Assembly (NCBI GenBank): GCA_021234155.1
Contig: JAJEKV010000062.1
Coordinates: forward strand, 3,257,305 to 3,321,304
Direction of reading: 5' to 3'
From: Isoetes taiwanensis
Lineage: Eukaryota; Streptophyta; Lycopodiopsida; Isoetales; Isoetaceae
Length of the DNA stretch: 64,000 bases
Positions 1 to 12,265 of the stretch are shown here, piece by piece. The notes beneath the pieces are model-generated. The model had not been told where the DNA came from. It did no database searches and saw only the letters and a program-made list of their open reading frames with translations. Within the stretch, counting starts at the first letter, position 1; every line of letters starts with the position of its first letter. Made by a program: the position numbers and the translations under genes.

Positions 1-214
1 GGATGCAGGGTACATATCATCTGCGACAACCGAGGTCTCTGGCGACCTCGCATCTGAAGGTGGATTAGTTAATGTAAAATGGGGTAAGAGGAATATGAAG
101 TATCATAAATTGGAGATGCCTTGGATATATTGCTAGAGATTGTCTACATGAAGATGAATGACCAACAACAAGTGATGGGGCAGAACCATCTAGTGCTCTT
201 CAGCTTGTTAGCAA

Positions 215-600
215 TTGAGGCCAGTTGTCTTTTATCCCCTGGGTTGTTACAATTATGATCTGAAATACAGTCACCAAGGATGTATGGATTTGGATTTGTG
301 CAAAAAGATCAAGAGGCCCGTAGTGAAGCGTGGTGGTGTTGTGGTGGAGATGTGTGGTCTGTGTAGTGAAGCAAGCATATATGGATCTTATAACTGAGCC
401 AATCGTCTTTGAGGCCATTTGTTTTTTTTATCTCAGTGGGTTGTTACAATTATGATCTAAAATGCGATCCACGAAGGATAAATGGATCTGGATCTGTGTG
501 GGTGACGAATAAAACGATCCGTGTGCTATGTGGTGGAGATGAGTGGTCTATGTGATGAATCAAGGATATGTGGATTTGGATGCGTGTAGAGATCATGGGA
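215..600. repeat. Degenerate tandem duplication, ~200-bp period
   Basis: The phrase GGGTTGTTACAATTATGATCT occurs near 241 and again near 439. Each copy is followed by a similar GGAT-GGATcTGGAT-TGTG segment, and a third partial copy begins near 553. No coding signal is convincing here. The rest of 1-1035 shows nothing I can identify. Confidence 0.5.
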
Positions 601-1035
601 CTCAGATGGTGGATCTTTGTAGTGGAGCCGATGGTCTTTGTGGTAGAGTCTGTATGGTGAACCCGTGTGGTTAATGAGTCGTGGTGGACGTGGGCGGTTG
701 ATTATGTGTATGGTTCAGCCACTTATGTGATCGTTACAACTTCGTGTCGTCACGTCTTTACCCCGGTAGACTATTATGATTTGAGCTAGAATCTATGAAA
801 GATCTAGCAGTCGCAGCCGCTTGGGGAGGGCTCCTTGAGCATAGCCCATAAAGGCCTAAAAGAATGTAGGCCTTATATGCCAAGTCACCTTTTGGAAAGG
901 TCTTGGGAGGAAGGTAAGAGCTCAACATCTAAGGAGGAGTTAGTGATGCAAATGGGTACCATCACCTTCACAAAATATCAATGTTTTAAAATAGCAATTT
1001 TGATTTACTGTAAAAACATGACTTTCAAGTATGAT

Positions 1036-2322
1036 TTAAGCCACTTCACCCTCCGGCCATGGAGGGCAACCCTCCGTGCGCAGCACCTTGTTTCCTTTAG
1101 ACTGCTGTCTATTCTTATAGTGAGAATGATCATCGAAAACAATGTCTCTGCTTATCACAATTTTGTTTTGTTCAGGTACAAACATTCTACAACCTTTGCT
1201 TTGTTCATCATATCCAACAAAATATCCTATTTCTACTTTATTGTCCAACTTTTATCTTAATTCCTTTGGAACATGAATATATCCCAAGCATCCATATGAT
1301 TTGAGCAGATCATAATCTATATTTTCTCTATTATTAGACCACACCAACTCTGGAATATTGCCTTTCAAACTAGATGTTGGAAGTCTGTTTTGAACATAAA
1401 TTGCTGTTTTTAAAGCCTCTTCCCACAACTTATTTGGCAAACCTGAGAACTTTAACATTGATCTTACTGCATCAAGTAATGTTCTATTCTTCCTTTCAGC
1501 AACTCCATTTTGCTGTGGAGTATGTCTACATGTCAACTGTCTTCTGATTCCTTTAGCCCTGCAAAAAGACTCAAATTGACCAGATAAATATTCCCCTCCC
1601 CTATCTGAGCTTATGCATCTTAATTTTCTGTTTGTTTGCCTTTCCATTTCTGATACATACATTTCGAAAGCTTCAAGAGCTTGAGATTTTCGTGTCAAAT
1701 AATATCCTTTGCACTTTCTGCTATGATCATCTATAAATGTTATAAAATATCTTTTTCCATTTCTGCTTCTAACATTCAAAGGGCCACATAGATCCGTATG
1801 CACTAGATCTAACACTCCTTCAGCCCTTTTATGTGATTTCGGGAATGGTAGTCTAGTCATTTTTCCCAACATGCATCCCTCACATATGCATTTATGATTT
1901 TCTAGTATGTTGCATTCTATAAGCCCCTTTTTTGCCATAAACTTCACATTATTATAATGTGTATGAGCAAGCCTGTTATGCCAAGTCTCCATATCAGTCA
2001 TTAGAACAGCATTAACTCCATCAACAATACCATTTTCAAATTGAAACAAATTGCCCACTTGATTTGCCAAAAATTTCAATTTATTATTCATAAAGATCTT
2101 ACATACTTTCTTCTCAAAGAAGATTTTATATCCCAAGTCTACTAGCTGGCACACTGACACTAAATTTTTAATCAAACTAGGAACACATAACACATTTTCA
2201 ACACTGACTACATTTCCATCAAGATCCAGCAGCTCCAACATTCCACATCCTTCTATAGCTTGCAAATCTCCATTTCCAACTTGTACATGCTTTGACTTTG
2301 CTGATGTTTGATTCTTGAGCAT
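1036..2322 (-). pseudogene. Ty1/copia integrase region (broken)
   Basis: This is the integrase part of a copia polyprotein, which in a live element inserts the cDNA into chromosomes. Read from 2322 downward it shows the pre-integrase zinc site (WHNRLAHTH, then CICEGCMLGK) and the rve core: HTDLCGPL and FIDDHSRK for the first Asp region, SSDRGGEY for the second, and TPQQNGVAERKNRT for the Glu. Near 1252 an in-frame TAA interrupts it. The frame then continues as KLDNKVEIGYFVGYDEQSKG, the usual integrase tail. Similarity ends near 1040, so reverse transcriptase, RNase H and the 3' LTR are absent. The family assignment is firm; the gene is dead. Confidence 0.9.
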
Positions 2323-2790
2323 GTCCAGGGATCTTACTACTGATCTCTCAGCTCCATTATCAACTACAATAACAGAATTCTTGTCATTAGTTTTAGAGCC
2401 AACATCATTTAATGAGCAAGTACAATTTACCTCATCATCACTTGGTTCTTCCTTTTCCTTGATTTCTGTTTTTTCTTGAGCAATGTGTACACCTGCAGGT
2501 CCTCCTTTCCTTCCAGAGGAATATCCCCTCTTAAAATCTCGTCCTCTTCCCCTTCCCCTGCCATACTCCTTTTCTTTGGGGCTAGGACACTTGGCAGCTA
2601 TATGACCTCTTCCTTTACAATTATAACATGTTAGTTCTTGCTTAAGTTTAGGACAATTTGGCTTAATATGCCCTGCCTCATAATAGTTGTAACAAACTGT
2701 TTTATCTCCTTGAAATTTCTTTTTCTTACCAGCATAAAGAATTTCAGCATTTTCTTCCTCTCTTATTAACTTATTCTGCTCAATCTTAGT
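2323..2790 (-). pseudogene. Copia nucleocapsid zinc knuckles and protease remnant
   Basis: Translation of the minus strand just upstream of the integrase gives two adjacent zinc knuckles. The second is intact (CYNCKGRGHIAAKC). The first has lost its second cysteine (CYNYYEAGHIKPNC). A GRGRGRGRD basic stretch follows, then a protease-like VIVVDNGAERS in place of the usual DSGA active site. The frame runs into the integrase at 2322. An active-site change next to a lost zinc ligand fits a decayed copy. The coordinates are a hand translation. Confidence 0.75.
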
Positions 2791-2792
2791 CC

Positions 2793-3411
2793 TCAGCTTC
2801 TAATTAAAAGGGAAAGCTGTGAATTTGCACTTACTGCTCGAGCAATTGTCAGCACTATAAATCTCTCTAATAATGTCACTCCTGCACCATCTAGGTCAGC
2901 TACAAGATTATCAAATTTATTAAAGAAATCTGAGACTTCCTCATCTTCATTATATTTTAGATTTCTAAGCTCCTTCTCTAACACATCTATTTGTGATGAG
3001 CTTTTGGTTTCATATTGTTTAAGCAAGTAGCTCCACATCTGCCTAGGAGACATACCTCTGAGTTTGAGTTGAATAGTCAATCTAACTTTACTTGTAATTA
3101 TGCCTCTTGCTTCCTTGATCTTTGTTGACAATGCACTAGATGCTGGCACACTATCTTCACCTGCAACAGACCTACTTCCTGAGGTCACTGAGGTTGAATC
3201 ACCTCCTCCAACTGCTGAGTTCACAGCTCCCATACTACGATGCTCCACCAGCACTAGTAGCTACTACATCCATTTGACTTGGATCTACAATCTCCCATAA
3301 CTCTTCAGCATCCAGAATATGCTGAATTTGGTCTTTCCATACTTGAAAGCCAGATCCCCCATTGTATACTTGCACTGCACTTAATAAACCTGCTCCAAAT
3401 CTTGTTGCCAT
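2793..3411 (-). pseudogene. Copia gag (UBN2-type), frameshifted
   Basis: Gag forms the virus-like particle of copia elements. The start is the ATG at 3411, just downstream of the primer binding site. It opens MATRFGAGLLSAV, then GGSGFQVWKDQIQHILDAEE and LWEIVDPSQMD, typical of plant copia gag. This frame stops near 3238. The protein resumes in another frame (MSPRQMWSYLLKQYETKSSSQ, then the NLKYNEDEEVSDFFNKFDNL stretch) and ends at 2793. A further frame change leads into the zinc knuckles. Family assignment is by the W-x-x-L and YETKS/FxxKFDxL pattern; confidence is high for copia and low for activity. Confidence 0.85.
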
Positions 3412-3416
3412 TTTAC

Positions 3417-3430
3417 TGGCTCTGATACCA
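3417..3430 (-). other. Copia primer binding site (tRNA-iMet type)
   Basis: On the minus strand this reads TGGTATCAGAGCCA. That is the classic primer binding site complementary to initiator methionine tRNA, used by most plant copia elements. It lies 6 bp before the gag ATG and fixes the orientation of the element and the inner edge of its 5' LTR. Confidence 0.9.
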
Positions 3431-3922
3431 AATGAAAAATATAAGGGACACTATTAGCAGATCAACTTTATCTCAATCATTTAATATTTGAAGCCTTTGT
3501 CTAAACATACAAATGTTCAAGACAAATCTCAAGACACCATAATCAACCTATGCAATTCATATGAATTTCAACTACATTAGATTTTTGACATAGTGAACAT
3601 ATCTTTTAATCCAATGCTATCTCATCTTTATAAACCATCAACCATAGAAAATATGATTTAAAAGGACCTGTTTACAATCATTCTCAAAACCTGAAGACTC
3701 CTGTTCACTGTGTATTTACAATTCTCTATACGTCTTAAATTTATTGGGCCGGATCCTACCGCTTCGGCAAGGTTCCGGCCTACAAGGATTTCGTGCTGAT
3801 CTCTCCTTAGTCTTAGGAGATACTATTATTTGAATTTATGCTTGCCTCCATCGATTTCCTATTTTCATTTCAACCTTCATATTACAATGGTATAAACCAT
3901 TGTTTTTTTTAACCCCAACATA
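3431..3922 (-). repeat. Probable 5' LTR of the copia element
   Basis: The stretch directly upstream of the PBS should be the 5' LTR. On the minus strand a plausible start is TGTTGGGGTT at about 3922, giving ~490 bp. No second LTR exists here because the 3' half of the element is missing, so the outer edge is inferred. It contains a short palindrome, CAATGGTATAAACCATTG, near 3886. Confidence 0.45.
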
Positions 3923-6717
3923 TACCACTTAAGTCACAATGGTATGAACCTTTGCATTAAAGGTTGTTTTCAACCTTCACACTATATTCAACCTTCACAT
4001 AATTCAACAGCACGCACCATTGCTATTTCAACATTGTCTGCACATCTTTTTTTATGATAACCTGTGTGATGACATGCTAACATATTTCTGCATATTCTAC
4101 AAAGGAGCAGGTGTGAGCAGTACTCTGGGAGCGTGTTGGAGTGCAGAAGAAGCAAGTGGGATTTCCAGGTGGGGATCAAGACTTACACCTGGGGTTTTCT
4201 AGCGTAGTAAAGCTGTGCTTGTTTTTTATTGTTATGCATCCAACATAGGATTAGAATTGAATCATATGAGCGTGGTTGTAAACAGGAATGCATGGCTTAT
4301 GGATAGTGACTCCTTAAGTATTGAAATATCTGAAGCTTGCATGGCTAGTAACGGATCTAATATTGTCCTAATATTTTCCACCATGATGATAACTGTAATC
4401 TGTAATAGAAGAGCTAGGCAGCTTAGAATAGCTAGAGCTTCTACATAATGGATCAAGTTCATATTATTTCGGCAGAAACTGATTAAGACAGCAATATTTC
4501 TTCTTGCATGCTGCTGGTGGAATGGCATGATCTTATTGATTTGGGAATGCTTGAAAAGCATGGAAACTGCCTGGAATGGGCCGATTTGGGCCTCAATGAG
4601 GTCGAATTGACCAAAGAATACAGAATCAGGGAGATTGAAGCAAGATTTGGCTGCAAATAACCTGATCTTGGTGGCCACGAACTGCCAAAAAAACATCCGA
4701 TTTGCGCCACAAATAGGCCGAAATGATCCAAGAACCCTTTTGAGAGCAAAATCGGGATGTCCAGGGAGATTGGGGCTGGATCTGATGGTCTGAAGGCCGG
4801 ATCTGTGGGCTGTAGGCCGCGCTTCTGTAAGCTACCTTAGGTTAATGGTAATAAGAAAAGTTATTTAATAGCTTAATAGGAAAAAGAAAAAGCTAAGTTT
4901 ATAGGTTAAAACAAAACATTAATGGTTAGTTCGAAATAAAGGAATTGAGTTAGTAATTTATCTAAGAAGAAGAAGAAGAGATTTTAACGTCACGCCACAA
5001 GGCAGCGTCCTATATGTTAATGGGTATAAGTTATTTATGATTACGAAATGTGTAGTTTAACAAGTTAGCTATTTATATGTATAAACCCTTTGGAATAAAC
5101 TAAATTAGAGAAGGGAAAAATACATGCTAGAGGTATTACGAGCTGGGAATGGGCGCAGAAATCAATAAACTAGTTAGCAGGGTTATGGAAGCCACCGTCA
5201 CTAAGGTTATAAGTAGTAATTTGAAGGAAATTGATCTAGTTAAAAATAATAAGATATTAGCGAAGGTTGTATTTTGTTTAAGCACCGGACATTGCATATT
5301 TCATGGTAGAGATAGTAATGTTCATACGAGTGTATAACTGGATTTTCTTTGTTGCATGAAGTGTAAACTATAGAATTTATGAGGTAAATTTGATATGGTA
5401 ATGTGCCTAGTTGATATTGGGTGGAATTCATAGTGTTATGATTTATATATGGTATAACTCTTTGATATAGACCTCTGGGGCCGGAGTATAGGTGTGATGG
5501 TCTAGACTCGCGGGTTTTGCACAATAAGAATGTAAATGTTATTATTTGAACATTGGGCGCTGATACCGTATGGTACAACGTCATGCACGGTTAAGTGGTC
5601 CTCCAATGCTGGACGCAGCGTGGATGGGTGTGTGCACACGTGGTTATCCCGCCTCTATGTCACTGGCCTCATCAGCTGAGTTGACCTTGCTCAGACTCAG
5701 AGGAATATTGGTTGCAATGTTTACTGCTATGATTGCTTAGTTCTGATATATGTGGTCTTGAACGTTGGAATGAAGTTGCAATGGTCATGTTTATAGTGGA
5801 TATGCTTGTTGGACTAGTAACTTGGATTGCAGGGGCGAGGTTACGGTGAGGTTGAGTTAATATTTCTACGTTAATGCTTTGTATTGTTGATGCTAGACAT
5901 GTCCTAGATCCCCGATCCCCACTTAGTCCATGTGACTAACCCCGTGGTTGATGGTGTAAGCAGAGGTTCGAGATGCTCCGGAGAATAGCCAAGCTCCAGG
6001 AAGGCGAGAGTAGAAGTGTGGATTGCTATTCAATAAATTTGATTATTCTTTATTATATATTGGCTTGAGGCTATAGTTATCAAGAACATTAATTGTTGTG
6101 CGGGGTTATTGCTGAGTAATGTGCAAGTATATTTTTTGGACCATAGAACATATACAAAGATTAAATTCTTTACCTAGGCATGCATGTGTTAATTTCTTGA
6201 GTTCCAAGGGTTAAGTAGATCCAACGGTAGAGATTGATGGGATCTCCAGTTATCGAGAGGCTAACTGGCCAGGCCCATCACAGACAAAAAAGAGCATCCA
6301 AAATACAGGAACCTATATTCCAAGCAAGAATATGTAGCATAATAACAGGGGGTTTTCTTTGTGTTTTTGTACACTTTTCACAAAGGTTTTCCTAAGATTT
6401 TATGGCGTATTCAAATGGATGTACTAATGCGTACATCTAGAGTGCACCATTTCTTAGTCGTTGATTTAGTTTTTTTTTTCAATGGTCCAACATCTAAGGG
6501 CTCACAACAAAAGCCCTCTTTTTATTTTAGAGGCTGAACATGCAAGCCTTGTAGATAGCATTTTAGGGCACGAAACAGTGCTTGCAAAGGATTTTTTGCT
6601 GTAATCCGACAGAAGGAGTTCGTTGGCCAAACAATTGCGTTGATATCAGTTGCTGGGTTCGATTCTTTTGTTAAATAAGAAACTAAAAGGGAAGGAAGTT
6701 GATTGTTCAAAGAAGCG
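3923..6717. other. Non-coding spacer, 2.8 kb
   Basis: Only short unconvincing ORFs are present. The sequence is AT-rich with no recognised protein motif, and the stretch around 4860-6280 could be old LTR or UTR sequence. A nested hairpin at 6235-6280 is listed separately. An AAG/GAA-rich run lies near 4968. Confidence 0.5.
6235..6280. repeat. Nested hairpin
   Basis: Outer arms TGATGGG and CCCATCA enclose inner arms CCAGTTA and TAACTGG around an 8-9 nt loop. The whole is a 46-bp nested inverted repeat. It could be a terminator-like or element-end hairpin. No target duplication was recognised. Confidence 0.5.
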
Positions 6718-6930
6718 TAAGTATCTATGGCTATGGCTATGGCGTCTCCAATCTTTGGCCTTGCTTGGGCACGATTTCGGTACATATGCATACCTCAAAG
6801 GCTGCTATCTATGGATACTATCTATCATAGAAAGCAGAAGTATCTATAATGCCTCCGGTCTGGCCTTGCTGGTGGCTATGGCAGCCATTTCGGTGCATAT
6901 GCATACCTCAAAGGCTACTATGGAGTGGTT
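6718..6930. repeat. Tandem duplication, ~113-bp period
   Basis: CATATGCATACCTCAAAGGC occurs near 6783 and again near 6896. Similar sequence surrounds both copies (GTATCTAT and GGCCTTGCT upstream, CTATGG downstream). It gives the spurious look of a repeated ORF. 6931-10540 shows no supported gene; 7180-7500 is pyrimidine-rich. Confidence 0.6.
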
Positions 6931-9900
6931 CGAGTGGCTGCGGTGGCACCATCCATGGGAAATCGGGCCCAGAGAACGTAAATTAACTAGGGGCGATTTT
7001 TCTGATCTTTTGCGGGGAATTTTTCATTTTGGGGATTCATCAAGTAGTTGGGCACAAGATGCAGATTCTTACAGAGTTATAATCTGCAGACGGCATTAGT
7101 TTTGTGGCTTAAGAATGAAGCCAAACTCACTGAAGAATCCTTGGCCCTGCATATCCGGCTGCAGATGCTCAAATCGGCCCTGCTCTTTTGCCCTATTTTT
7201 CATCGACTGGTGATTTGGCCCTATTTTTCTTCAAGTTTTATCTTCTATTTTCATCCTGTTTATGATCTTGCATTTTATCCATAGATTTTACCACTCTCCA
7301 GGTTTTTCCTTCAGAGATCTACGGTTTTTTCAGAATCCACCTTTTTCTTCTAGAATGTACCGTTTCCAGCTTCTTCCGGAACCACCTTTCAGCTTTCTAT
7401 CCACCGCTGCTGTGTCAGGAGGTTTCAGGTGCCCTTCAACAAATGTATGCGGGCAAAGGTCCGTGTTTTTGTTTCATTGCTCGTCTCCTTTCAGTTCGTC
7501 ACTGGATTTTGAACTGTAGTTGTACTGAGGTGGCGATTGATGGAATGGGCACCTGTTAGAAAGGGAATTTGTTGTGTAGAACATTGATTCTCTCTTGTAC
7601 AGGTATTCAAAACATCTGTTAAAGAATTTAAGCAGATTATTTACAATCTTGAAGCACCAAATAATATTGTACTGTCGTTTTCTAACAGGTTTGTCTTCCA
7701 AACCCTGTAGCTATCGATTCCATATAATATTCTCGCCATGTGCTGGCTTGAGGCGATTAATTTCCACGCTAATCACATTGATGATCCGTAAGATACGTTA
7801 GTCTATTCATTCATACAGCCTTTCTACTATCTTTCTAAGCTTATAAGTACATCCCAAGTCGCACTGTTACTCATGCAATTTTCATTTCTTGTACCTATGC
7901 TGGATCAGTTCATTAAAGCTACAAATTAGTAGCTCATTTTCAAATTTCAATACCATTTCGTTCGTCGGAACTCTTGTCTAATTTTTTGCGGAGCTATATT
8001 GACCTTTTCAGCTCAAAATGAATGCTCTCGAGGCCACAAATCGCTATTTTAGGCGAGCTGTGAAAATTGCACATGTGCAGATGTTCAAAGTGTGCTAATA
8101 AACTTCTCCAACATGGGTCAATTTGTCCCATGTGTTGGGCTCCTATTGTGGAGGTTGTTCGTACCTTCACAATAGGTTAGCGTACATTTGCAAGCCCAGT
8201 TAATATATAGAGTGAACCATAGGTTTGGTTTCACTGTTGTGCGGCATGGAAAAGCAACATGTATAATAGTCCCAAATGTGCCCAGTTGTATCATATGTTT
8301 CTAAATAACACATCAATCATTTTCTACTTTTATTGTATTTTCATTCTTTTTTTTGTTTTTTTACCTCAGAGTTTATTTAGGTTTGTTTCTTTTGTGGCCC
8401 GAAGGGCCAAAAAATTTTTATGATATAACAACCAACATACCTACTATTAACATTAATTAACACAAACCATCACATTAGACATGTTTAAAATTAAATTCCC
8501 CCTTAAACCCCCTTTTGTTTGGGTGCATATTCACACAGGGGGTGACTCCGGGCAACAAGAGCTGTTGGATAGGCATATTCACCCCTTATTCCTTAATCTA
8601 CACCGCACACAAAGTTCCTCGTTTGTGGGGCACGTTGAGTAGGAAGCTTTCCACAACAATGAATATTATCAGAATGTGTTTGAAGCCTCAGAATAAGGTT
8701 AAGACGATAACCATGAGTATATTCAAGTTATTGTGATGTAGTAGAATGGCAACATGGAGATGCGATTCGAGGAAGTAAATAAACCTATGCTTGTATTGCC
8801 ATTCCTGCAAATTGGGAACAATCGAGCTCCATATAGTGTCATTATTTTATTTCAAAGCAACACTTTGCAAAGATAAGTGGAGAGTTTACAAATTTAGGTC
8901 AGGATGCTTTGACCTATATCAAGACACCTAACTCCCTAAGTTGTTGATAAAATATCAAGTGTCTTTAGCACCTTTGCATCTGCGAAACTACGAAAGAAAA
9001 ATATATTAGCATTATTAGTACACTCCGGTATCGAAGCACACATAATTAACATGCAGGAATGTAGCCGCCTTAAAAAGAAAAACCAAATTATGTTTAAACA
9101 TAGACTGAACTACCCATCATGCATTTGGAGTTAGATATCGTGCCAAAACAATAGATACAGGAGGATTAAGCAGATATGCTCGGTATAATGAGCAGTCCAG
9201 GATTAATAACTTGTGTACTAAAGTGCTCTGTGTATTAAGAAAATCTGGGCAGCAAAACAGATGTGAAAATTTCAACACCATTTCTCAGAAAGCAATAAGC
9301 AAGTCTAAATGTTTATAAGTTACATTGTTGCCCTATGGATCGTGCTTAGCAAGGTCAACGGGCAAGATCAAATGCACAGCAGTATGAGTCTCCCAAGTAG
9401 TATTGATAAGTCTAGTTGGATTCACAGCACAGACCTGGTGATACATAGTTATAAATAATTCCACATAATTCTGTCAGACTAACTAAGACCTACAAACAAA
9501 ATTAATCCAAGGCATCTAGTTGGATCCTGTATGGCAAAAGGCCTCCACCATGATAAAGCATTATGGCAAATTTATTTGTCACGAAGTCTAGAGAAGGAGA
9601 ATGAGATATTTCAACAAAGACCATGTATAATTCAACAAATTATATCTTAAAAAAATAACAAGTTCCAATGAAGCTTTTGGACATGTTGCTATCTACGTAG
9701 AAAACTTAGGGTTTTTTTAATCTGCCACACTGGCGATGGCACCGCAAGGCGGATAGGTGCGAGAAGCTATGGCGATGAGTCTTCAAAAATGGTGGTACGT
9801 AATTTTAAGGAGCTTGCTAATTCCAGTTAGACCTTGTTGTGTGTTTCTATGTCGCGTTGAATCATTCTGCATATAGACTTAATGTTTGCCGTGGAAGATC

Positions 9901-10540
9901 TAGAGCCATAATTTTCTTCATTTACAGTTAAAATTTAGAGAAATAGTTTTGCCTATCCCTTGTTTCTGGTCCAGTCATTACAGACTGAGGGAAGCTTCCA
10001 TTATAATGTCCTCCATTGATTTACGAATCATGTATAAGATGCTGCCATCTATTCGACATCTCACACCCTCTGCTTCTTCTTCTTCTTTGTCTGAAGCAGA
10101 GATTTAATAGAGTCAGTGAAGGCACATTCCATTTTATTGCATAAGTAGGTCCTCCTTTTGCATTGTTTTTTCTTACAGGTTTGGTATTGGAGGGTTTTCC
10201 ATTCTTATTGCATCTTACTTTCTGATTAACATGTCTGAAGCACTTGATTAAGTATTTTAAATATGAAATTTTTGAGCATGCTCATTTAGGACTATCATTT
10301 TGGAAGTTAATTATAGTTGCAGTACTTGAAATCATATTCAATAAAATGCTTTAGAGCTCTGCAGATTGGCAGTAATAATGACTAGACGACTGTTGTTTGG
10401 AAGGATCCAATGCATAGCAAGAGGCAAGCATGTCTTTTTTGTTATCATAGAGTAAGGACTGTTATTTTGAAAATTAGTTATAGTTGTAGTATTTGAAATG
10501 AAATCTGTAAACAATGCTTTAGAGTACTGCAGATTTGTGG

Positions 10541-11166
10541 CTATCTATACAAAGCAACAGTAAGCCCATAGAGATCCAATGCCTTGTTATTGGACATTTT
10601 CTGTAATGTTACCATCACTTCATGTTCGCTGAAACACGGTTTCTTTGCTTCTGGTGACACAGGTATTGGCATTGGTGTGGCCCCTGTCCTATATAGTTTT
10701 TTGAGGTATTTTTCCCATTCAATTCCTTGAGTATTCTGATGTGTCTTTTCTGACTTTTTGTTCTCCCCCTTGTTTCTTTCAGTCCCTTCCAGAACCTCCT
10801 GGGTTGCTTTTTTAGCATATCTGCTAGACCCCATTGGTGCTGCAATAAGTTTTTGTTTCTTTTTTACTTCAGTAGTTTTAAATATGCCACCTTTTCCTTT
10901 TGATATGCTTCCATGCCCTTGTGGTCTCTGACTCTCCTTTTATGTTCCCTACATTCCTCGTCGTACCATACTGAAGCACGGAATGCTGGATTCTTCATAG
11001 GCTTCTTTCTTTTCCCAAATATGCTCGTTGTCACCTGTACTATTATGTCATTCAGCTTGTTCACGTTCTCATCGGCTCCACATTTCTCCCATGCCCATTT
11101 TTCTATTTCTGATCTGACATTCTCTGTGAAGATCTTTGCGTGTTTATTCCAAAAATATATCTTCAT
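10541..11166 (-). pseudogene. LINE ORF2: endonuclease-RT linker and start of RT
   Basis: This is the downstream part of a non-LTR retrotransposon ORF2. The upper segment (11166-10864) has the pattern common between endonuclease and RT in LINEs (VWYDEECREHKRRVRDHKG, then a lysine-rich helix). The lower segment (10834-10541) carries IEWEKYLKKLYR, then FSEHEVMVTLQKMSNNKALDLYGL, matching the first RT block (usually KNNKAPGxDG). Translation ends there: no RT catalytic motifs follow at lower coordinates. The two pieces lie in different frames. Losing the 3' side while keeping the 5' side points to a deletion, not the usual 5' truncation. Confidence 0.75.
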
Positions 11167-11215
11167 GTTCGTGCCCTTTTCCCTATCTGGTAACTCCGCC
11201 TGTTCCCATTTTTTT

Positions 11216-11950
11216 CTACCTTATTGCCAATTGAATGGGTCTGTAGCTCTCCCTTTTCCCAGTCGGCAAGTCCGCCGCGGCTTTATTGTTCAAGGTTACA
11301 TAATCGGCTATACTTTTCCCATGTGTATTCTGACTCCTGAATTCTCCTGACCCACTCCATCTCTGTACCTCATTAGCTATGATGACCCCTGCTATCGTGC
11401 ACACCTCTATCAGTAACTCGCCGTTGGCATTGATTTCCGCCTTGTCTTTTGTACTTCTTTTCCATTCTTGTGATCTTGCAGTTTGTACCCATTGTCCACT
11501 TATCTCATTTATGCTCGTAAGTTGTGCTTGTTCCTGGCCCGTTCTGGCGTTCAGATCTCCCACCAATATCATCGGCCCCTGGTCTTTCCATTTCATGATA
11601 ATCTCCCCCAGATCTAGCAGTTCCAATTTATCACTGTTAGGCGGGTAATATGCTATTATCATGATTAAATCCTTTTTGTTTTATAATTATATGCTTAGCA
11701 GCATATATCTTTTATTGACATCTGAGTTTACAACACATGCCTTATTGGCTATATATTTTTTATATAGCAGGCTAGACCTGCGCTTCCTCTTCCTATCTTT
11801 ATATTTCCAGCATGTAAAAAGCTGATGCCCCTCTTCCTCTGGTAATCGCTTGGTATTGTGTTCTCACGTCTCTACTAGACATGTTATATCGTAGTTATGG
11901 GCTTCCTCGAGCCTTTATCATCCTCCGGATACCCAATACAGTTCTAGTAC
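11216..11950 (-). pseudogene. LINE ORF2: apurinic-type endonuclease, degraded
   Basis: The segment from 11662 shows endonuclease/exonuclease/phosphatase motifs: IIAYYPPNSDK, then ILVGDLNARTG (the catalytic GDxN block), and SIADYVTLN near the end. This enzyme nicks target DNA in LINE retrotransposition. Upstream, 11665-11950 keeps pieces such as LPEEEGHQLFTCWKY broken by stops in several frames, so the N-terminal catalytic Asn/Glu block is decayed. The enzyme family is clear; the copy is dead. Confidence 0.8.
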
Positions 11951-12265
11951 TATATAATTAGTGCTTCTTTCCCTTGGGCTGGTCCTTTGGGTTTTTTGTC
12001 TGCTCTGATTCGTTGGTTATCCTTCTTGCTTGTCCCCTGGTCTTCATGATCGAGCTTGGGTCCATGTGTCCACTTTGACGTGTTTGCTCTTCGCCGGCCC
12101 CGTTTTCGCTTCCCCCTCCTCCTGGTGGCTATATCAGGGTGAGAGCTCTCTCCTTTATTGCTCCCATATCCGGTCCTTGCATCACCGGTGTCAGGGCATG
12201 GGTTTCCTCTCCCTCTGGTCCTTTCGACCTGAGAGCCTCTGACCTCCCCGTGCACTGTTCCTGCC
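11950..12265 (-). pseudogene. LINE ORF1-ORF2 intervening basic region
   Basis: Minus-strand reading is rich in Arg, Lys and Gly (for example RRRGKRKRGRRRAN) with no recognised fold. It lies between ORF1 and the endonuclease and is probably the ORF1 tail or linker. It is read in more than one frame. Confidence 0.35.

Noticed and set aside
9700-9830. First exon MAMSLQKWW with GTACGT donor after an AGGGTTTTTTT leader
   Set aside because: Only nine codons, and no downstream exon could be found before the LINE at 10541; chance is likely.
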